A program made the position numbers and the translations under genes. Positions 8,751 to 17,137 of a stretch of DNA of 62,377 nt are shown here, one piece after another. This stretch comes from Chloroflexota bacterium (GTDB lineage Bacteria; Chloroflexota; UBA11872). Below the pieces are notes generated by a model, which was not told the DNA's origin, searched no databases, and saw only the letters and a program-made list of their open reading frames with translations. The DNA lies in assembly GCA_028874175.1 (NCBI GenBank), contig JAPPLN010000037.1, forward strand, positions 1 to 62,377, written 5' to 3'. Position 1 is the first letter of the stretch. Each line of letters starts with the position of its first letter.

Positions 8751-9128
8751 TTATCGTGTGCGGTCGATGGTGACTGCCGCTTCCCGGAGAACCGACCCCG
8801 CGATCGCCACGCCCGGCTTTGCCACGCGAACACGTACCCTCTGGACTTGCGAAAACCGCTTCAATACTGCCTGTGCGATTCCCTCGGCGAGTGTTTCGAG
8901 CAGTTTCACCGGCTCGCCTTCCACGATCTCGGCCACAAGTGCGTACACCTCGCTGTAGTTCACCGTCGAGTCCAGCGCATCGGTTGCGGCCGCGTTACGC
9001 AGATCGGCGTCAAGGTCCAAGTCCACGATGAAGCGCTGACCCAACGTGCGCTCTTCCGGCCGCGCGCCGTGATAGCCATACAGCGTGATCCCTGCCAGGC
9101 TGATGGTGTCAGGTGGCATTGCTGGCAT
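8751..9128 (-). CDS. folB: Dihydroneopterin aldolase
   Basis: FolB cleaves dihydroneopterin to 6-hydroxymethyl-dihydropterin in folate synthesis. The product of about 125 aa shows ITLYGYHGARPEERTLGQRFIVDLDL, the active-site Tyr in STVNYSEVY, Glu in LLETLAEGIA and Lys in VRVAKPGVAIAG. Start choices are ATG 9128 or ATG 9119. Both lie inside the end of the upstream methyltransferase gene, whose stop is at 9109-9111, so the genes overlap and are coupled. It supports a folate role for folE nearby. Confidence 0.9.
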   Translation of the reverse strand: MPAMPPDTISLAGITLYGYHGARPEERTLGQRFIVDLDLDADLRNAAATDALDSTVNYSEVYALVAEIVEGEPVKLLETLAEGIAQAVLKRFSQVQRVRVRVAKPGVAIAGSVLREAAVTIDRTR

Positions 9129-9969
9129 CAGCCTCTCGCCGCGAGCGCACCGCGTGATACAGCACGAGCGCGCCGGCGACCGACACATTCAACGAACCCA
9201 CGCCACCGTACATCGGGATTCGCAGGGCCGCGTCGCAGGCCTTGCGGACGCCAGGACGGACGCCGCGGGCTTCGCCGCCCACCACCAGGCAGGTCGGGCG
9301 GCTGAAGTCCGCGGCGGTGAAGTCGGTATCGCCGTCCTGCTCCAGCGCGTAAACCCAGGCGCCCGCCTCGCGCAACTGATCGAGGGCTCGTGCGATGTTG
9401 GCAACCTGGACCAGCGGCGTACGCAAGCTGGCCCCGGCTGATGCACGGGCCAGTCCCCCGGTGAGCGCGGCCGAGCGACGCGCGGGCACGATGGCGCCCG
9501 CCCCATCCACGGCCTCCAAGGTCCGCAATAGCGCGCCAAGATTGCCCACGTCCTGAACCTGATCCGCGGCCAGGATCAGCGGTGGCCCGCCAGCACTGTC
9601 GCCTTCAAGCAGATCCTCGATCGACGCTGGCGGCGGGGAACGCACGGCCGCGACCACGCTCTGATGCTGACCGCCGAAACTCAGTTGGTCGAGTTCCGAC
9701 ACGTCGGTAAACGTGACCGGAACGGCCGCCGTCGCGGCGAGCGAACGAACGTCGGCCATCGCCTCGGCCTGCTCCCGTGCGATAAAGACGCGCTCGACGC
9801 TGGTGCCGCGCCGCAGGGCTTCCGTGACGGCGTGCCGTCCCCAGACGCTGGCTTCGGCGGGTAGTTGCGGTCGGCCTACCCGCGACGCCAGACCGTGCCG
9901 TCGGGCGTGTCTTCGAGCACCACGTCGAGGGCGCCCAGATCGTCGCGAATTGTGTCGGCGAGCTCCCAT
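9109..9969 (-). CDS. rlmB: TrmH/SpoU family RNA 2'-O-methyltransferase (RlmB-like)
   Basis: This SPOUT-fold methyltransferase is probably specific for 23S rRNA G2251. Motif 1 is DQVQDVGNLGALLRT, motif 2 VVGGEARGVRP and motif 3 IPMYGGVGSLNVSVAGALVLYHAVR. An L30e-like substrate domain precedes them (WGRHAVTEALRRGTSVERVFI). The ATG at 9969 makes a very Arg/His-rich 30-residue leader and a 94-bp overlap with cysS. No other ATG, GTG or TTG lies between it and the conserved domain, so I keep it. cysS-rlmB order matches Bacillus-type genomes. Confidence 0.88.
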   Translation of the reverse strand: MGARRHNSRRSGRPRRGARRHARRHGLASRVGRPQLPAEASVWGRHAVTEALRRGTSVERVFIAREQAEAMADVRSLAATAAVPVTFTDVSELDQLSFGGQHQSVVAAVRSPPPASIEDLLEGDSAGGPPLILAADQVQDVGNLGALLRTLEAVDGAGAIVPARRSAALTGGLARASAGASLRTPLVQVANIARALDQLREAGAWVYALEQDGDTDFTAADFSRPTCLVVGGEARGVRPGVRKACDAALRIPMYGGVGSLNVSVAGALVLYHAVRSRREADASNAT

Positions 9970-11270
9970 TGCCTGGCCTCTCGCAATTGCTGGCGCAAGT
10001 GCACCAGCAGGTCGATGAACGGCGTCGCATCGTCGGACGCCGCGTCCGGTTCATGCAGTTCGATACCCAGCACGCCCAGCAGGCTGGTAAGCACGCCCTG
10101 CGCTTGTTCGACAGCGTCCGATGAAGACGTCGGCGCCAGGCGGTTGATAGCGCGCCCGAACTCGAACAGTGCGCCGATGGCGCGGGGCGCGTTGAAGTCG
10201 TCGTCCATAGCCGCTTCGAACGCCTGCCGGGCAGTGGCGGCTTCGGAGTCCAATTCCGCGCCGGATGTTTCACGTGAAACATCGGCGCCGCCCTGGGCTC
10301 GGGTGACGGCCAGCAGCCGCTGGTAGCCTGCTCGCGTCTGCTCGATGGCCTCCAGCGAGAACTGCAACGGCGAGCGGTAGTGCACGCCCAGCAGGTAGAG
10401 CCGCAGCACGTCCGGCGGCACATCGGCCAGCACGTCCGCCGTGGTGGTGAAGTTCCCGACCGAGTGCGCCATCTTCTCGCCGTCGGTCAGTACCAGTCCG
10501 GTGTGCGCCCAGTACGAGACGAACGGCGGACGCTCGGTGGCGGCCTCGGCCTGGGCCAGTTCGTTCTCGTGGTGCGGAAAGATCAAGTCCGCGCCTCCGC
10601 CGTGGATGTCGATCTGCTCGCCCAGCGTGTGTCGGATCATCGTCGAGCACTCGATGTGCCAGCCGGGGCGGCCGCGTCCCCAGGGGCTCTCCCAGGCCAC
10701 CGCGCTCTCGCTGTCCAGCTTCCACAGGGCCCAGTCCCGCGGGTCGCGCTTCTCTTCGTCCACCTCGATTCGAGCGCCCGCCGTGCCGTCCTCCTCGGTC
10801 CGGCCGCTTAGCGCGCCGTAGGCCTCGAACGTGCCCGCGTCGAAGTACACGCCGGTCGATGTCGGATAGGCGTGCCCAGCGTCGATGAGTTCCTGCACGT
10901 GGCCGATAATCCCGGGAATGCTGTCGGTCACGCGCGGATATTCGTCGGCGCGCCGAATCTGTAGCCGGTCCATCACCTCGAAATACGCCTCCGTGTACTC
11001 GCGCGCCCATTCCAGCGGGTCGCGGTCGGCCGCCCGCGCCCGGTCGATGATCTTGTCGTCGATGTCGGTGAAATTCTGGACGTACCGCACGTCGTACCCG
11101 CGGTACTCCAGGTAGCGCCGGATCACGTCCATGTGCACGAACATGAACGCGTGCCCCACGTGCGGCCGATCCTTCGGCGTCATGCCGCACACGTACATCG
11201 TGACCGGATTGCCCAGCGGCTTGAACGGCTCTTTCTTCCCGGTGAGGGTATTGGTAATCGCGAGCGTCAA
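9876..11270 (-). CDS. cysS: Cysteinyl-tRNA synthetase
   Basis: This class I synthetase charges tRNA-Cys. The 464-residue protein has the HIGH-like motif PHVGHA (36-41) and zinc-site residues Cys28, Cys208, His233 and Glu237 (WHIECS; FPHHENE). The KMSKS loop reads KMAHSVGN (266-273), with His where the second Lys usually sits. DALR-type and C-terminal anticodon-binding helices follow. The codons for DVSRETS (about residues 329-335) form a perfect parS palindrome (see 10266-10281). It follows ispF by 48 nt and overlaps the rlmB-like gene. Confidence 0.94.
   Translation of the reverse strand: MTLAITNTLTGKKEPFKPLGNPVTMYVCGMTPKDRPHVGHAFMFVHMDVIRRYLEYRGYDVRYVQNFTDIDDKIIDRARAADRDPLEWAREYTEAYFEVMDRLQIRRADEYPRVTDSIPGIIGHVQELIDAGHAYPTSTGVYFDAGTFEAYGALSGRTEEDGTAGARIEVDEEKRDPRDWALWKLDSESAVAWESPWGRGRPGWHIECSTMIRHTLGEQIDIHGGGADLIFPHHENELAQAEAATERPPFVSYWAHTGLVLTDGEKMAHSVGNFTTTADVLADVPPDVLRLYLLGVHYRSPLQFSLEAIEQTRAGYQRLLAVTRAQGGADVSRETSGAELDSEAATARQAFEAAMDDDFNAPRAIGALFEFGRAINRLAPTSSSDAVEQAQGVLTSLLGVLGIELHEPDAASDDATPFIDLLVHLRQQLREARQWELADTIRDDLGALDVVLEDTPDGTVWRRG
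10266..10281. promoter_or_regulatory. parS centromere site (ParB/Spo0J binding)
   Basis: The 16-mer TGTTTCACGTGAAACA is a perfect palindrome identical to the canonical bacterial chromosomal parS sequence. ParB binds it, loads as a CTP-dependent clamp, and recruits ParA and SMC for origin segregation. It lies within cysS, where its codons read V-S-R-E-T. Intragenic parS sites are normal in other bacteria. Most parS sites lie near oriC, so the window may be origin-proximal. Confidence 0.88.
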
Positions 11271-11318
11271 ACGACGAAACCCAGGCTGGCGTGCGATGAG
11301 GGCATTCTACGCAGGGTC

Positions 11319-11810
11319 CTAAGCGGCGCCGCGTGCTACCAGCACGACTGCGTGACAAGCCACCGCATCTCCGGCGCCCACGGCATCGACGCCTTCGTTG
11401 GTCTTGGCCTTGAGGCTGATGCGCTCGGCATCGGTTCCCAGCGCCGCCGCCAATCGCTCCCGCATTGCGTCGGCGAACGGCGAAACCTTCGGCCGTTCCA
11501 GCACGATGGTGAGGTCGGCATTCACCAACTCCCACCCACGGTCCCGCAGGTCCGAGATGGTCTCGGCCACGAATCGCGAACTATCGGCGTCGCGGTTGGC
11601 CGGATCGGTGTTGGGATAGCGTCGGCCGATGTCGCCGCCGCCCGTCGCTCCCAGCAGGGCGTCCACCAACGCGTGCATCGCCACGTCCGCGTCCGAGTGA
11701 CCGACGGCGCCACCGTCCGGCGCGATGTCCACGCCGGCGACCCGCAGCGGCCGATCGGCCCCCAGCCGGTGCAGGTCATAGCCGGTACCGACCCGGTATT
11801 CCGGGTGCAT
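11319..11810 (-). CDS. ispF: 2-C-methyl-D-erythritol 2,4-cyclodiphosphate synthase
   Basis: IspF forms MEcPP in the non-mevalonate isoprenoid pathway. The 163-aa protein starts MHPEYRVGTGYDLHRL, with the metal-binding Asp and His in GYDLH. It continues with GHSDADVAMHALVDALLGA (third metal His) and DIGRRYPNTDP, and ends with SLKAKTNEGVDAVG. The ATG at 11810 fits the family N terminus exactly; the longer frame runs into the preceding reductase gene. ispD, the step two enzymes earlier, is in the same leftward series. The two are separate genes, not an ispDF fusion. Confidence 0.94.
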   Translation of the reverse strand: MHPEYRVGTGYDLHRLGADRPLRVAGVDIAPDGGAVGHSDADVAMHALVDALLGATGGGDIGRRYPNTDPANRDADSSRFVAETISDLRDRGWELVNADLTIVLERPKVSPFADAMRERLAAALGTDAERISLKAKTNEGVDAVGAGDAVACHAVVLVARGAA

Positions 11811-11848
11811 CGGCCTTGCCGGGCTGAGGCCCGGCGCGTCCTGCTCGC

Positions 11849-12772
11849 CTACCAGTAGTCCTCGGTGATGACCTGGGACTCGCGGCCTTCTGTCTCGAAA
11901 CCCTGCTCGGCCAGCACGGGTTTGGCGTCCGCGATCATTTCCGGGTTGCCACACAAGTAGAGTGCCGCGCTCTCGGGCGTCAGGCGTTCCTGCAGGGCGG
12001 CCAGCGGCTCGTCGGGCAGCCAGGGTTCCACGCGACCGCTCATTTCCTTGCCGCAGATCAGGCGCACGGTGTCGTTGGCTCGCCCGCGGCCCATGCCCTC
12101 GGCGAAGTTGGGGTCGCTGTCCGGGCGGCTGACGGTCGGGATATAGACCAGCCCGAAACCGGGATCCGCCGCCATCTGCTCCAACTCATCCTTGTAGCCC
12201 AGCTGATCGGCGTAGGAAACGCCGTGCACGATGGTCAGCCGCCGCTCTACTTGGCCGGTTTCCTGGTACGCGTGCCAGGCCGTGCGCGCCATGGAAACGA
12301 ACGGCGCCAGGCCCGTTCCGGTGGCCACGCACACCGCGTCGGGCTGGCTGGTGCGGGAGAGCGTGAAGCGGCCGGCCGGCCGCGGCATGTAGAGAATCTC
12401 GTCGCCCGGCTTGTGGCGCCACAGCGTGCCCGTGAACACCCCGGGAATGTTGGATCCGTCCTCCCGTGCGTCCCTCACCAGGATCACGTAAAACTCCAGG
12501 TGGTCCAGGTCCAGCGGCGTCGAGCCGATGGAAAGCTGACGCGGCCGCGGGTCGTCGGCGGGCTGGTCCCAGAACGCCAGCATCGTGTACTGCCCGGCCT
12601 CGAACTTGGAGAAGTCGCTGCCGTCCGGCCGCCGGATGGTGAAGATCGCAATGTCTTCGTCGTCCAGCAGCTCCCAGTTGTCCAGCACGGCCCGCTCCAT
12701 CCGTTCGCGAATGTCACGGCGCTTGCGCGTAGTGCGGCGTGGCGTGGTCGGGGCGGCTCGGGCTTCAGACAC
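11849..12772 (-). CDS. Ferredoxin-NADP reductase-type flavoprotein
   Basis: This 307-residue FAD/NAD(P) oxidoreductase has an FAD-binding segment RQLSIGSTP (about 80-88) and then PAGRFTL. The nucleotide-binding domain has CVATGTGLAPFVSM and LYLCGNPEMIADA, and the C terminus ends EDYW with a terminal aromatic as in plant-type FNR and Fpr. Such enzymes pass electrons between NADPH and ferredoxin or flavodoxin. IspG and IspH need low-potential electrons, and this gene lies just upstream of ispF, so a role in feeding the MEP pathway is plausible but inferred. Confidence 0.85.
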   Translation of the reverse strand: MSEARAAPTTPRRTTRKRRDIRERMERAVLDNWELLDDEDIAIFTIRRPDGSDFSKFEAGQYTMLAFWDQPADDPRPRQLSIGSTPLDLDHLEFYVILVRDAREDGSNIPGVFTGTLWRHKPGDEILYMPRPAGRFTLSRTSQPDAVCVATGTGLAPFVSMARTAWHAYQETGQVERRLTIVHGVSYADQLGYKDELEQMAADPGFGLVYIPTVSRPDSDPNFAEGMGRGRANDTVRLICGKEMSGRVEPWLPDEPLAALQERLTPESAALYLCGNPEMIADAKPVLAEQGFETEGRESQVITEDYW

Positions 12773-12902
12773 GCGGAAACTCCAGTGCGGGCAGGTGAAT
12801 TGATGGCCGCGTCAGCTAGCAACGTGCGGCGTCTGGACCGCCAATGATACGCGCTCGGCGTCGTTGCCACGGACCACCTGGAATGCCCGCTGGTGCTGCT
12901 GG

Positions 12903-13892
12903 CTACACGCCGCCGTTCGCCAAGGCCAGAGCCGTCAGCGACCAGTCGCAGAGGTTGCCGAGGCGCAGCGGCAGCGGGGCCCCGCCTTCCATGCCCGGCC
13001 AGACGGTCAGGTCCACGCTGCCGTCCTCCTGCTGGAGCTCGAGCAAGCGTTGGCCCACGGACTCGGCGTAGTCGGTGAGCGCTGAGTCAGGCCGATTGAC
13101 GTTGAGTTGCAGGGCCGCCCAGCCGGTCTTGGAGGCGAACGGCGACGTCCACGGCTCGCCGTGGTGCGACAGGATGACGTCTGCATAGGCGCGGGCCAGG
13201 TCGAAGTGCCGGTCGTCGTCGGTCTGGCGGCCCAGCCAGGTCAGACCCGCGATGGCCGTGGCGAACATGGCCGGTCGGCAGGGGCCGTTCAGATCGAAGT
13301 AGTTCCGGCCGGTTTCCGCGTCCGAGTCGGTGATTACCGATCCATCGGCGTACAGGCCGAAATGGAAGCGGCAGTCCGACTCGGGCTGAAGGTCCATAAG
13401 GCGATCCATGAATCTGGCCGCGTGTTCGGCTGCCTCAAGCTCGCCTGCCGCGGCGCAGCCGGCGGCGGCCGACGAGCTGTTGAGTACGCCCTGCTCGCGG
13501 CCCTGGTGGGTCTCGTTCCAAAATCCGCCCAGATTTGGGTCTTGCTCCTGGATGGCTCGTCGGGCGATTCGACGAGCCAGGTCAAAGCGTCCCAGCGCCG
13601 CGCTACCCCAGGCCAGCCACCCGGCCTGGTACAGAAAGGCGCTGGCGGGGCCGTTGAACTGGTTGTCCTGAAACGATCCGTCGTCCGCCAACAGGTTGCG
13701 CTCGATGTGATCCAGCACCTTCAACGCCAGCTGCCGCCGGTCGCCGTAGGCGAACACGTACGGCAGCTTGAAATGCAACCCGGGGTCGTTGGGATCGATG
13801 CGGCTGCGGCCTTTGCCATCAGTATGGGCGGCCAGGAAGTCCAGCGCGCGGTCGGCGGCCTGTCGATACTCGTTCGCTGTGTCAGTCGTCAT
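12903..13892 (-). CDS. Predicted alpha/alpha-toroid protein of unknown function
   Basis: This 329-residue soluble protein has repeated helical pairs with Trp/Gly-rich turns (AGWLAWGSAALGRFDLARR, DPNLGGFWNETHQG, AIAGLTWLGRQ, KTGWAALQLNVNRPDSALTDYAE). They resemble alpha/alpha-barrel folds seen in prenyltransferase/terpene-cyclase-type and glycosidase proteins, but I see no catalytic motif that fixes a reaction. There is no signal peptide or membrane segment. It sits between ispD and the FNR gene in the isoprenoid-containing operon. Start ATG 13892 or 13901. Function is not assignable from sequence alone. Confidence 0.7.
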   Translation of the reverse strand: MTTDTANEYRQAADRALDFLAAHTDGKGRSRIDPNDPGLHFKLPYVFAYGDRRQLALKVLDHIERNLLADDGSFQDNQFNGPASAFLYQAGWLAWGSAALGRFDLARRIARRAIQEQDPNLGGFWNETHQGREQGVLNSSSAAAGCAAAGELEAAEHAARFMDRLMDLQPESDCRFHFGLYADGSVITDSDAETGRNYFDLNGPCRPAMFATAIAGLTWLGRQTDDDRHFDLARAYADVILSHHGEPWTSPFASKTGWAALQLNVNRPDSALTDYAESVGQRLLELQQEDGSVDLTVWPGMEGGAPLPLRLGNLCDWSLTALALANGGV

Positions 13893-13948
13893 CACTCGCA
13901 CCCCCGCCGGTCTGTCGTCTCAGCCTACGCCCAAATCCGCTATCCGAC

Positions 13949-14650
13949 CTACCGTGCGGCGCCCGCCCGTCGCTGGCGCAGGATGCGCGCCGCCGCATCG
14001 AGATCGTCCGGCGTCGTGATCTTCAGGTTTTCGCGGCTGCCTTCGAACACCCGCACCGGCAGACCCTCGGCTTCCAGCACCGAGACGTCGTCGGTATAGA
14101 GGTCAAGCATCGCGGTCTGCCGTTCGTGCGCGCCCAGCAGGTCCGCAAAGCGGGCGAACTGCGGCGTCTGGGCATGCCAGACCGTCGAACGCAATGGCGT
14201 GCGGATAACCAGGCGGTCGCGATCGACGATCTTCAGCGTGTCCGTGGCGGGAACGGCCGCCACGGCCGCGCCGTAGACTCGCGCCATTCGCAGGCCGTCC
14301 TCGATCAGCATGGTCGTCACCAACGGTCGGGCGCCGTCGTGCACGGCCACGTAATCGGGTGGCTTGCTGTTCAGGGCGCGCAATCCGTGCAGGACTGAGG
14401 CTGCCCGGGAAGAACCGCCGCCCACGAACGCTTGCACCTTGGCCAATCCCGCCTGCGTCACGGCCGAGCGAATGCTCGCGTCGTTGTGTTCGGAAGTCGT
14501 AACCACCACGGCACGGATGCCCTGGCAGGCCTCGAACGCCCGCAGGCTCCACACAATGACTGGGTCGCCTTCCAGGTCCGCCAGCAGCTTGTCCGCGCCT
14601 CCCATTCGCGCGCTGGAGCCCGCGCCCAGCACCACCGCGTCGGCGCTCAC
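13949..14650 (-). CDS. ispD: 2-C-methyl-D-erythritol 4-phosphate cytidylyltransferase
   Basis: IspD makes CDP-ME from MEP and CTP. The 233-aa product has a nucleotide-binding loop VLGAGSSARMGGADKLLADL (usually GxGxRMGxxxPKQ; here K is kept), VAVHDGARPLVT, the TDTLKIV segment, HAQTPQF and TDDVSVLEAEG. The GTG at 14650 overlaps the radA stop (GTGA), so translation is coupled; a longer frame inside radA lacks family similarity. Together with ispF it marks the MEP route to isoprenoids. Confidence 0.92.
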   Translation of the reverse strand: MSADAVVLGAGSSARMGGADKLLADLEGDPVIVWSLRAFEACQGIRAVVVTTSEHNDASIRSAVTQAGLAKVQAFVGGGSSRAASVLHGLRALNSKPPDYVAVHDGARPLVTTMLIEDGLRMARVYGAAVAAVPATDTLKIVDRDRLVIRTPLRSTVWHAQTPQFARFADLLGAHERQTAMLDLYTDDVSVLEAEGLPVRVFEGSRENLKITTPDDLDAAARILRQRRAGAAR

Positions 14651-15987
14651 GCCAGCGCCGCGTCCAGGGCCTGGCGCAGGTTGGCCACGGGCACGGCCGT
14701 GGTCTGGCTGCCGTTGGTCGGCGCGCCAGCCGGGACTACGCAATGGGTGAAGCCCAGGCGCGCGGCTTCATCCACACGCTGTGCGGCCGACGGCACGGCG
14801 CGGAGTTCGCCGGCCAGGCCGACTTCGCCGACCGCGGCCGCTCCCAGGCGCAGCGGTTGGCCGCTGTGGCTGGAGGCGACCGCCAGCGCCACCGCCAGAT
14901 CCGTCGCCGGCTCGCGCAGCCGCAGCCCACCGACCACGTTCACGTAGACATCGTGGGCCGAAAGCCCAACGTCGGCCCGGCGCGAAAGCACCGCCAGCAG
15001 CATGTTCAGGCGATTCAGGTCCAGCCCGTTCGCCAGCCGCCGCGGCAGGCTGTAGGTGGTTGGTGCAACCAGGGCCTGGATCTCGACCAATAGCGGTCGC
15101 GTGCCCTCCATCGCCACGGCCACCGCCGATCCGGGCGCCGTCGCATCCCGGCCAGACAGCAGCATGGCCGAAGGATTCGTCACTTCACGCAGCCCGGCCC
15201 CATCCATCTCGAAAACGGCCACCTCGAAGGTTGGCCCAAAGCGGTTCTTCACCGATCGCAGCAGCCGGTGCGCGTGGTGATCGTCGCCCTCCAGGTACAG
15301 CACCGCGTCCACGATGTGTTCCAGCAGCCGCGGCCCGGCCACCATGCCTTCCTTGGTCACGTGACCGACGATCAGCACCGGCGTGTGCGTGGCCTTGGCG
15401 TATTGCAGCAGCCGCAGCGTCGACTCTCGAACCTGCGTCACGCTGCCTGGGGCCGAGGCCAGCCCGTCGGCGCGTACCGTCTGGATCGAGTCCACCACCA
15501 TCACGCCGGCACCCAGGCGTTCGGCCTCCGCCAGCGCGCCGTCCATGGCGGTTTCGGCGTAAACAAAGAGCCCGTCTCCGCCAATACCCATGCGCTCGGC
15601 GCGCATTCGAATCTGCGCGGCCGATTCCTCCGCGGCCACGTACAAGCAGGGACGCCTGGACGACGCCAGTTCGGCCGCCAGCCGCAGCACCAACGTGGAC
15701 TTGCCTACCCCCGGATCCCCGGCCAGCAGCACCAGCGATCCTCGAACAAGCCCCCCGCCCAGCACCCGGTCCATTTCGCCCATGCCCGAGGGCATTCGGT
15801 CGTCGGCCGACGTGTCAATCTGATCCAGGGCCACCGCCTGCGGCGTCGAGCGCGAACCGGCCGGTCCCTCCGTCACCCGCCGCTCCGCCAGCGAGTTCCA
15901 GGCCCCGCAGACGCTGCACTGCCCCATCCACTGCCGATGCTCCGCCCCGCACTCGGCACAGGCGAACAAACGACGAGGTTTGGCCAC
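14647..15987 (-). CDS. radA: DNA repair protein RadA (Sms)
   Basis: RadA is a RecA-like helicase that promotes branch migration in recombination. The 446-residue protein has an N-terminal C4 zinc finger (Cys10, Cys13, Cys24, Cys27), Walker A GDPGVGKST (90-98), the RadA-specific KNRFG motif (VKNRFGPTF) and a C-terminal Lon-protease-like domain (from about 290; LRLGAAAVGEVGLAGELRAVP). It begins the leftward series radA-ispD and onward. clpC, its usual Gram-positive neighbour, is only 1.2 kb away, separated by two right-facing small genes. Confidence 0.95.
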   Translation of the reverse strand: MAKPRRLFACAECGAEHRQWMGQCSVCGAWNSLAERRVTEGPAGSRSTPQAVALDQIDTSADDRMPSGMGEMDRVLGGGLVRGSLVLLAGDPGVGKSTLVLRLAAELASSRRPCLYVAAEESAAQIRMRAERMGIGGDGLFVYAETAMDGALAEAERLGAGVMVVDSIQTVRADGLASAPGSVTQVRESTLRLLQYAKATHTPVLIVGHVTKEGMVAGPRLLEHIVDAVLYLEGDDHHAHRLLRSVKNRFGPTFEVAVFEMDGAGLREVTNPSAMLLSGRDATAPGSAVAVAMEGTRPLLVEIQALVAPTTYSLPRRLANGLDLNRLNMLLAVLSRRADVGLSAHDVYVNVVGGLRLREPATDLAVALAVASSHSGQPLRLGAAAVGEVGLAGELRAVPSAAQRVDEAARLGFTHCVVPAGAPTNGSQTTAVPVANLRQALDAALA

Positions 15988-16209
15988 GAGGCATCAGCCC
16001 TGGATCAGGCGCCCCGAATGGTAGCGCCGGGCGAAGCGTGGCCCGGAATCGACATCCATTGCCGCTGTTGCTTCGCGGGCTTTTCGGTTGGCCGCGCGCG
16101 TCGTTGGCCTGTCGTGGGCGGTGCGATGAGAGTAATCTCGCCTGGCGAGACGGGAATGGCTCGGCGGTCGGGCGGGTCGCGAGCGTCTAAGTGTCTCGGA
16201 GGTCGTCAA

Positions 16210-16569
16210 ATGCGAAATCCCAGGGTCGTCGCACTATTGCTTGCACTCACCCTTGCTCTCGTGATCGCAGGTTGCGGTGAGGACTCCGGCGATTCCGCGA
16301 CCGCTGCTACGTCCCCGGCAACGCCAGCCGCGGGCGATGCCGCCACCGCCGGTAAGCTCTCCGCCAACAACGCAACCGTGGAGGAGTTGGAGGCGGCGTT
16401 TGCGGCGGCCGGGATCAGCAATCCCGGGGCGTGGGCCCACGACGTGGAGCATCATCGCCCGTTCCCGGCCGACGACCCGGACTTTGCGAAGCTTCGGCGG
16501 GGACTCGCGGATCACAACGCCGCGCCCGAAATCGTGGAAACGATTGTCGGGCTACTCAAGCTGCCGTGA
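16210..16569 (+). CDS. Small lipoprotein with helical C-terminal domain
   Basis: This 119-aa protein has a lipoprotein signal (LLLALTLALVIAGC, lipid Cys22) and an Ala/Thr/Ser spacer (about 23-48). A helical domain follows (KLSANNATVEELEAAFAAAGI through the C terminus). The N-A-T-V-E-E-L start recalls helix-hairpin-helix ComEA-type segments, but the Gly-rich hairpins are missing. GGAGG at 16198-16202 fixes the ATG start. A membrane protein gene follows 47 nt downstream, suggesting a two-gene unit. Function is unknown. Confidence 0.75.
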   Translation: MRNPRVVALLLALTLALVIAGCGEDSGDSATAATSPATPAAGDAATAGKLSANNATVEELEAAFAAAGISNPGAWAHDVEHHRPFPADDPDFAKLRRGLADHNAAPEIVETIVGLLKLP

Positions 16570-16616
16570 TTCGGTCCTTTGCCGGTGAGGGCGCAGCCGG
16601 GACACTGCGGTGTGCC

Positions 16617-17066
16617 ATGGCGCTCCTCGTCGTCATCAGCATCCTCAGCGTCGCCGTTGCGCTTGCCTATGAACGACACTGGGAAGAGTTCTGGCAGGTG
16701 GTGCCGTGGGTAACCCTGGTTTTGAGTGGTCTGGCCCTTGTCGCGCTCGTGCTTCGCACGTCGCGGACGACGATCCGGATCGCCCGGATTATCGCCGTGG
16801 TCGTTCTGGTCGCTGCTTTGCTCGGCATTTGGCGGCACTTTGACCATAACTACGGCACGGCCGTCATGGATCAGGACTACGCAGATCGCTGGGCAGAAAT
16901 GCCGGTCGTGGAGCGCGTGTGGACGGTAGCCAACGGTTCCGTCGGCCATGTGCCGGTGCCCGCCGCCGGGGCCCTGGTTCCCGTAGGCATGACACTCTGG
17001 ATGACCACGCTGGGCCTGGGCGAACAATCCAGGCGGAAGGCAGAGGCCCGCCGCCGGAAACCCTAG
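16617..17066 (+). CDS. Four-TM membrane protein of unknown function
   Basis: The 149-aa protein has about four hydrophobic segments: LLVVISILSVAVALAY at the N terminus, VVPWVTLVLSGLALVALVL, IARIIAVVVLVAALLGIW and, near the C terminus, AGALVPVGMTLWMTTLGL. An external loop with HFDHNYGTAVMD lies between segments 3 and 4, and the C-terminal tail is basic. It follows the small lipoprotein gene closely on the same strand. No family was recognised. The ATG at 16617 begins the first membrane helix; the longer open frame overlaps the lipoprotein gene. Confidence 0.7.
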   Translation: MALLVVISILSVAVALAYERHWEEFWQVVPWVTLVLSGLALVALVLRTSRTTIRIARIIAVVVLVAALLGIWRHFDHNYGTAVMDQDYADRWAEMPVVERVWTVANGSVGHVPVPAAGALVPVGMTLWMTTLGLGEQSRRKAEARRRKP

Positions 17067-17071
17067 AGACC

Positions 17072-17096
17072 GCGCAGCACGCGGCGGCGCGCTGCT
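17072..17096. terminator. Hairpin between convergent genes
   Basis: GCAGCACGC (17074-17082) pairs with GCGCGCTGC (17087-17095) around a 4-nt loop, with one A-C mismatch. It lies between the convergent 4-TM gene and clpC. No T-run on either side, so this is a weak call. Confidence 0.3.
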
Positions 17097-17137
17097 CAGC
17101 CCTTAGTCAGGCCTCTGTGATCAGGAAAGCCGAGGAT

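Noticed and set aside
16187-16212. Similarity between the leader of the small lipoprotein (16187-16212) and the bases after 39718
   Set aside because: About 20 partly matching bases containing a ribosome site; too short and imperfect to distinguish from chance.
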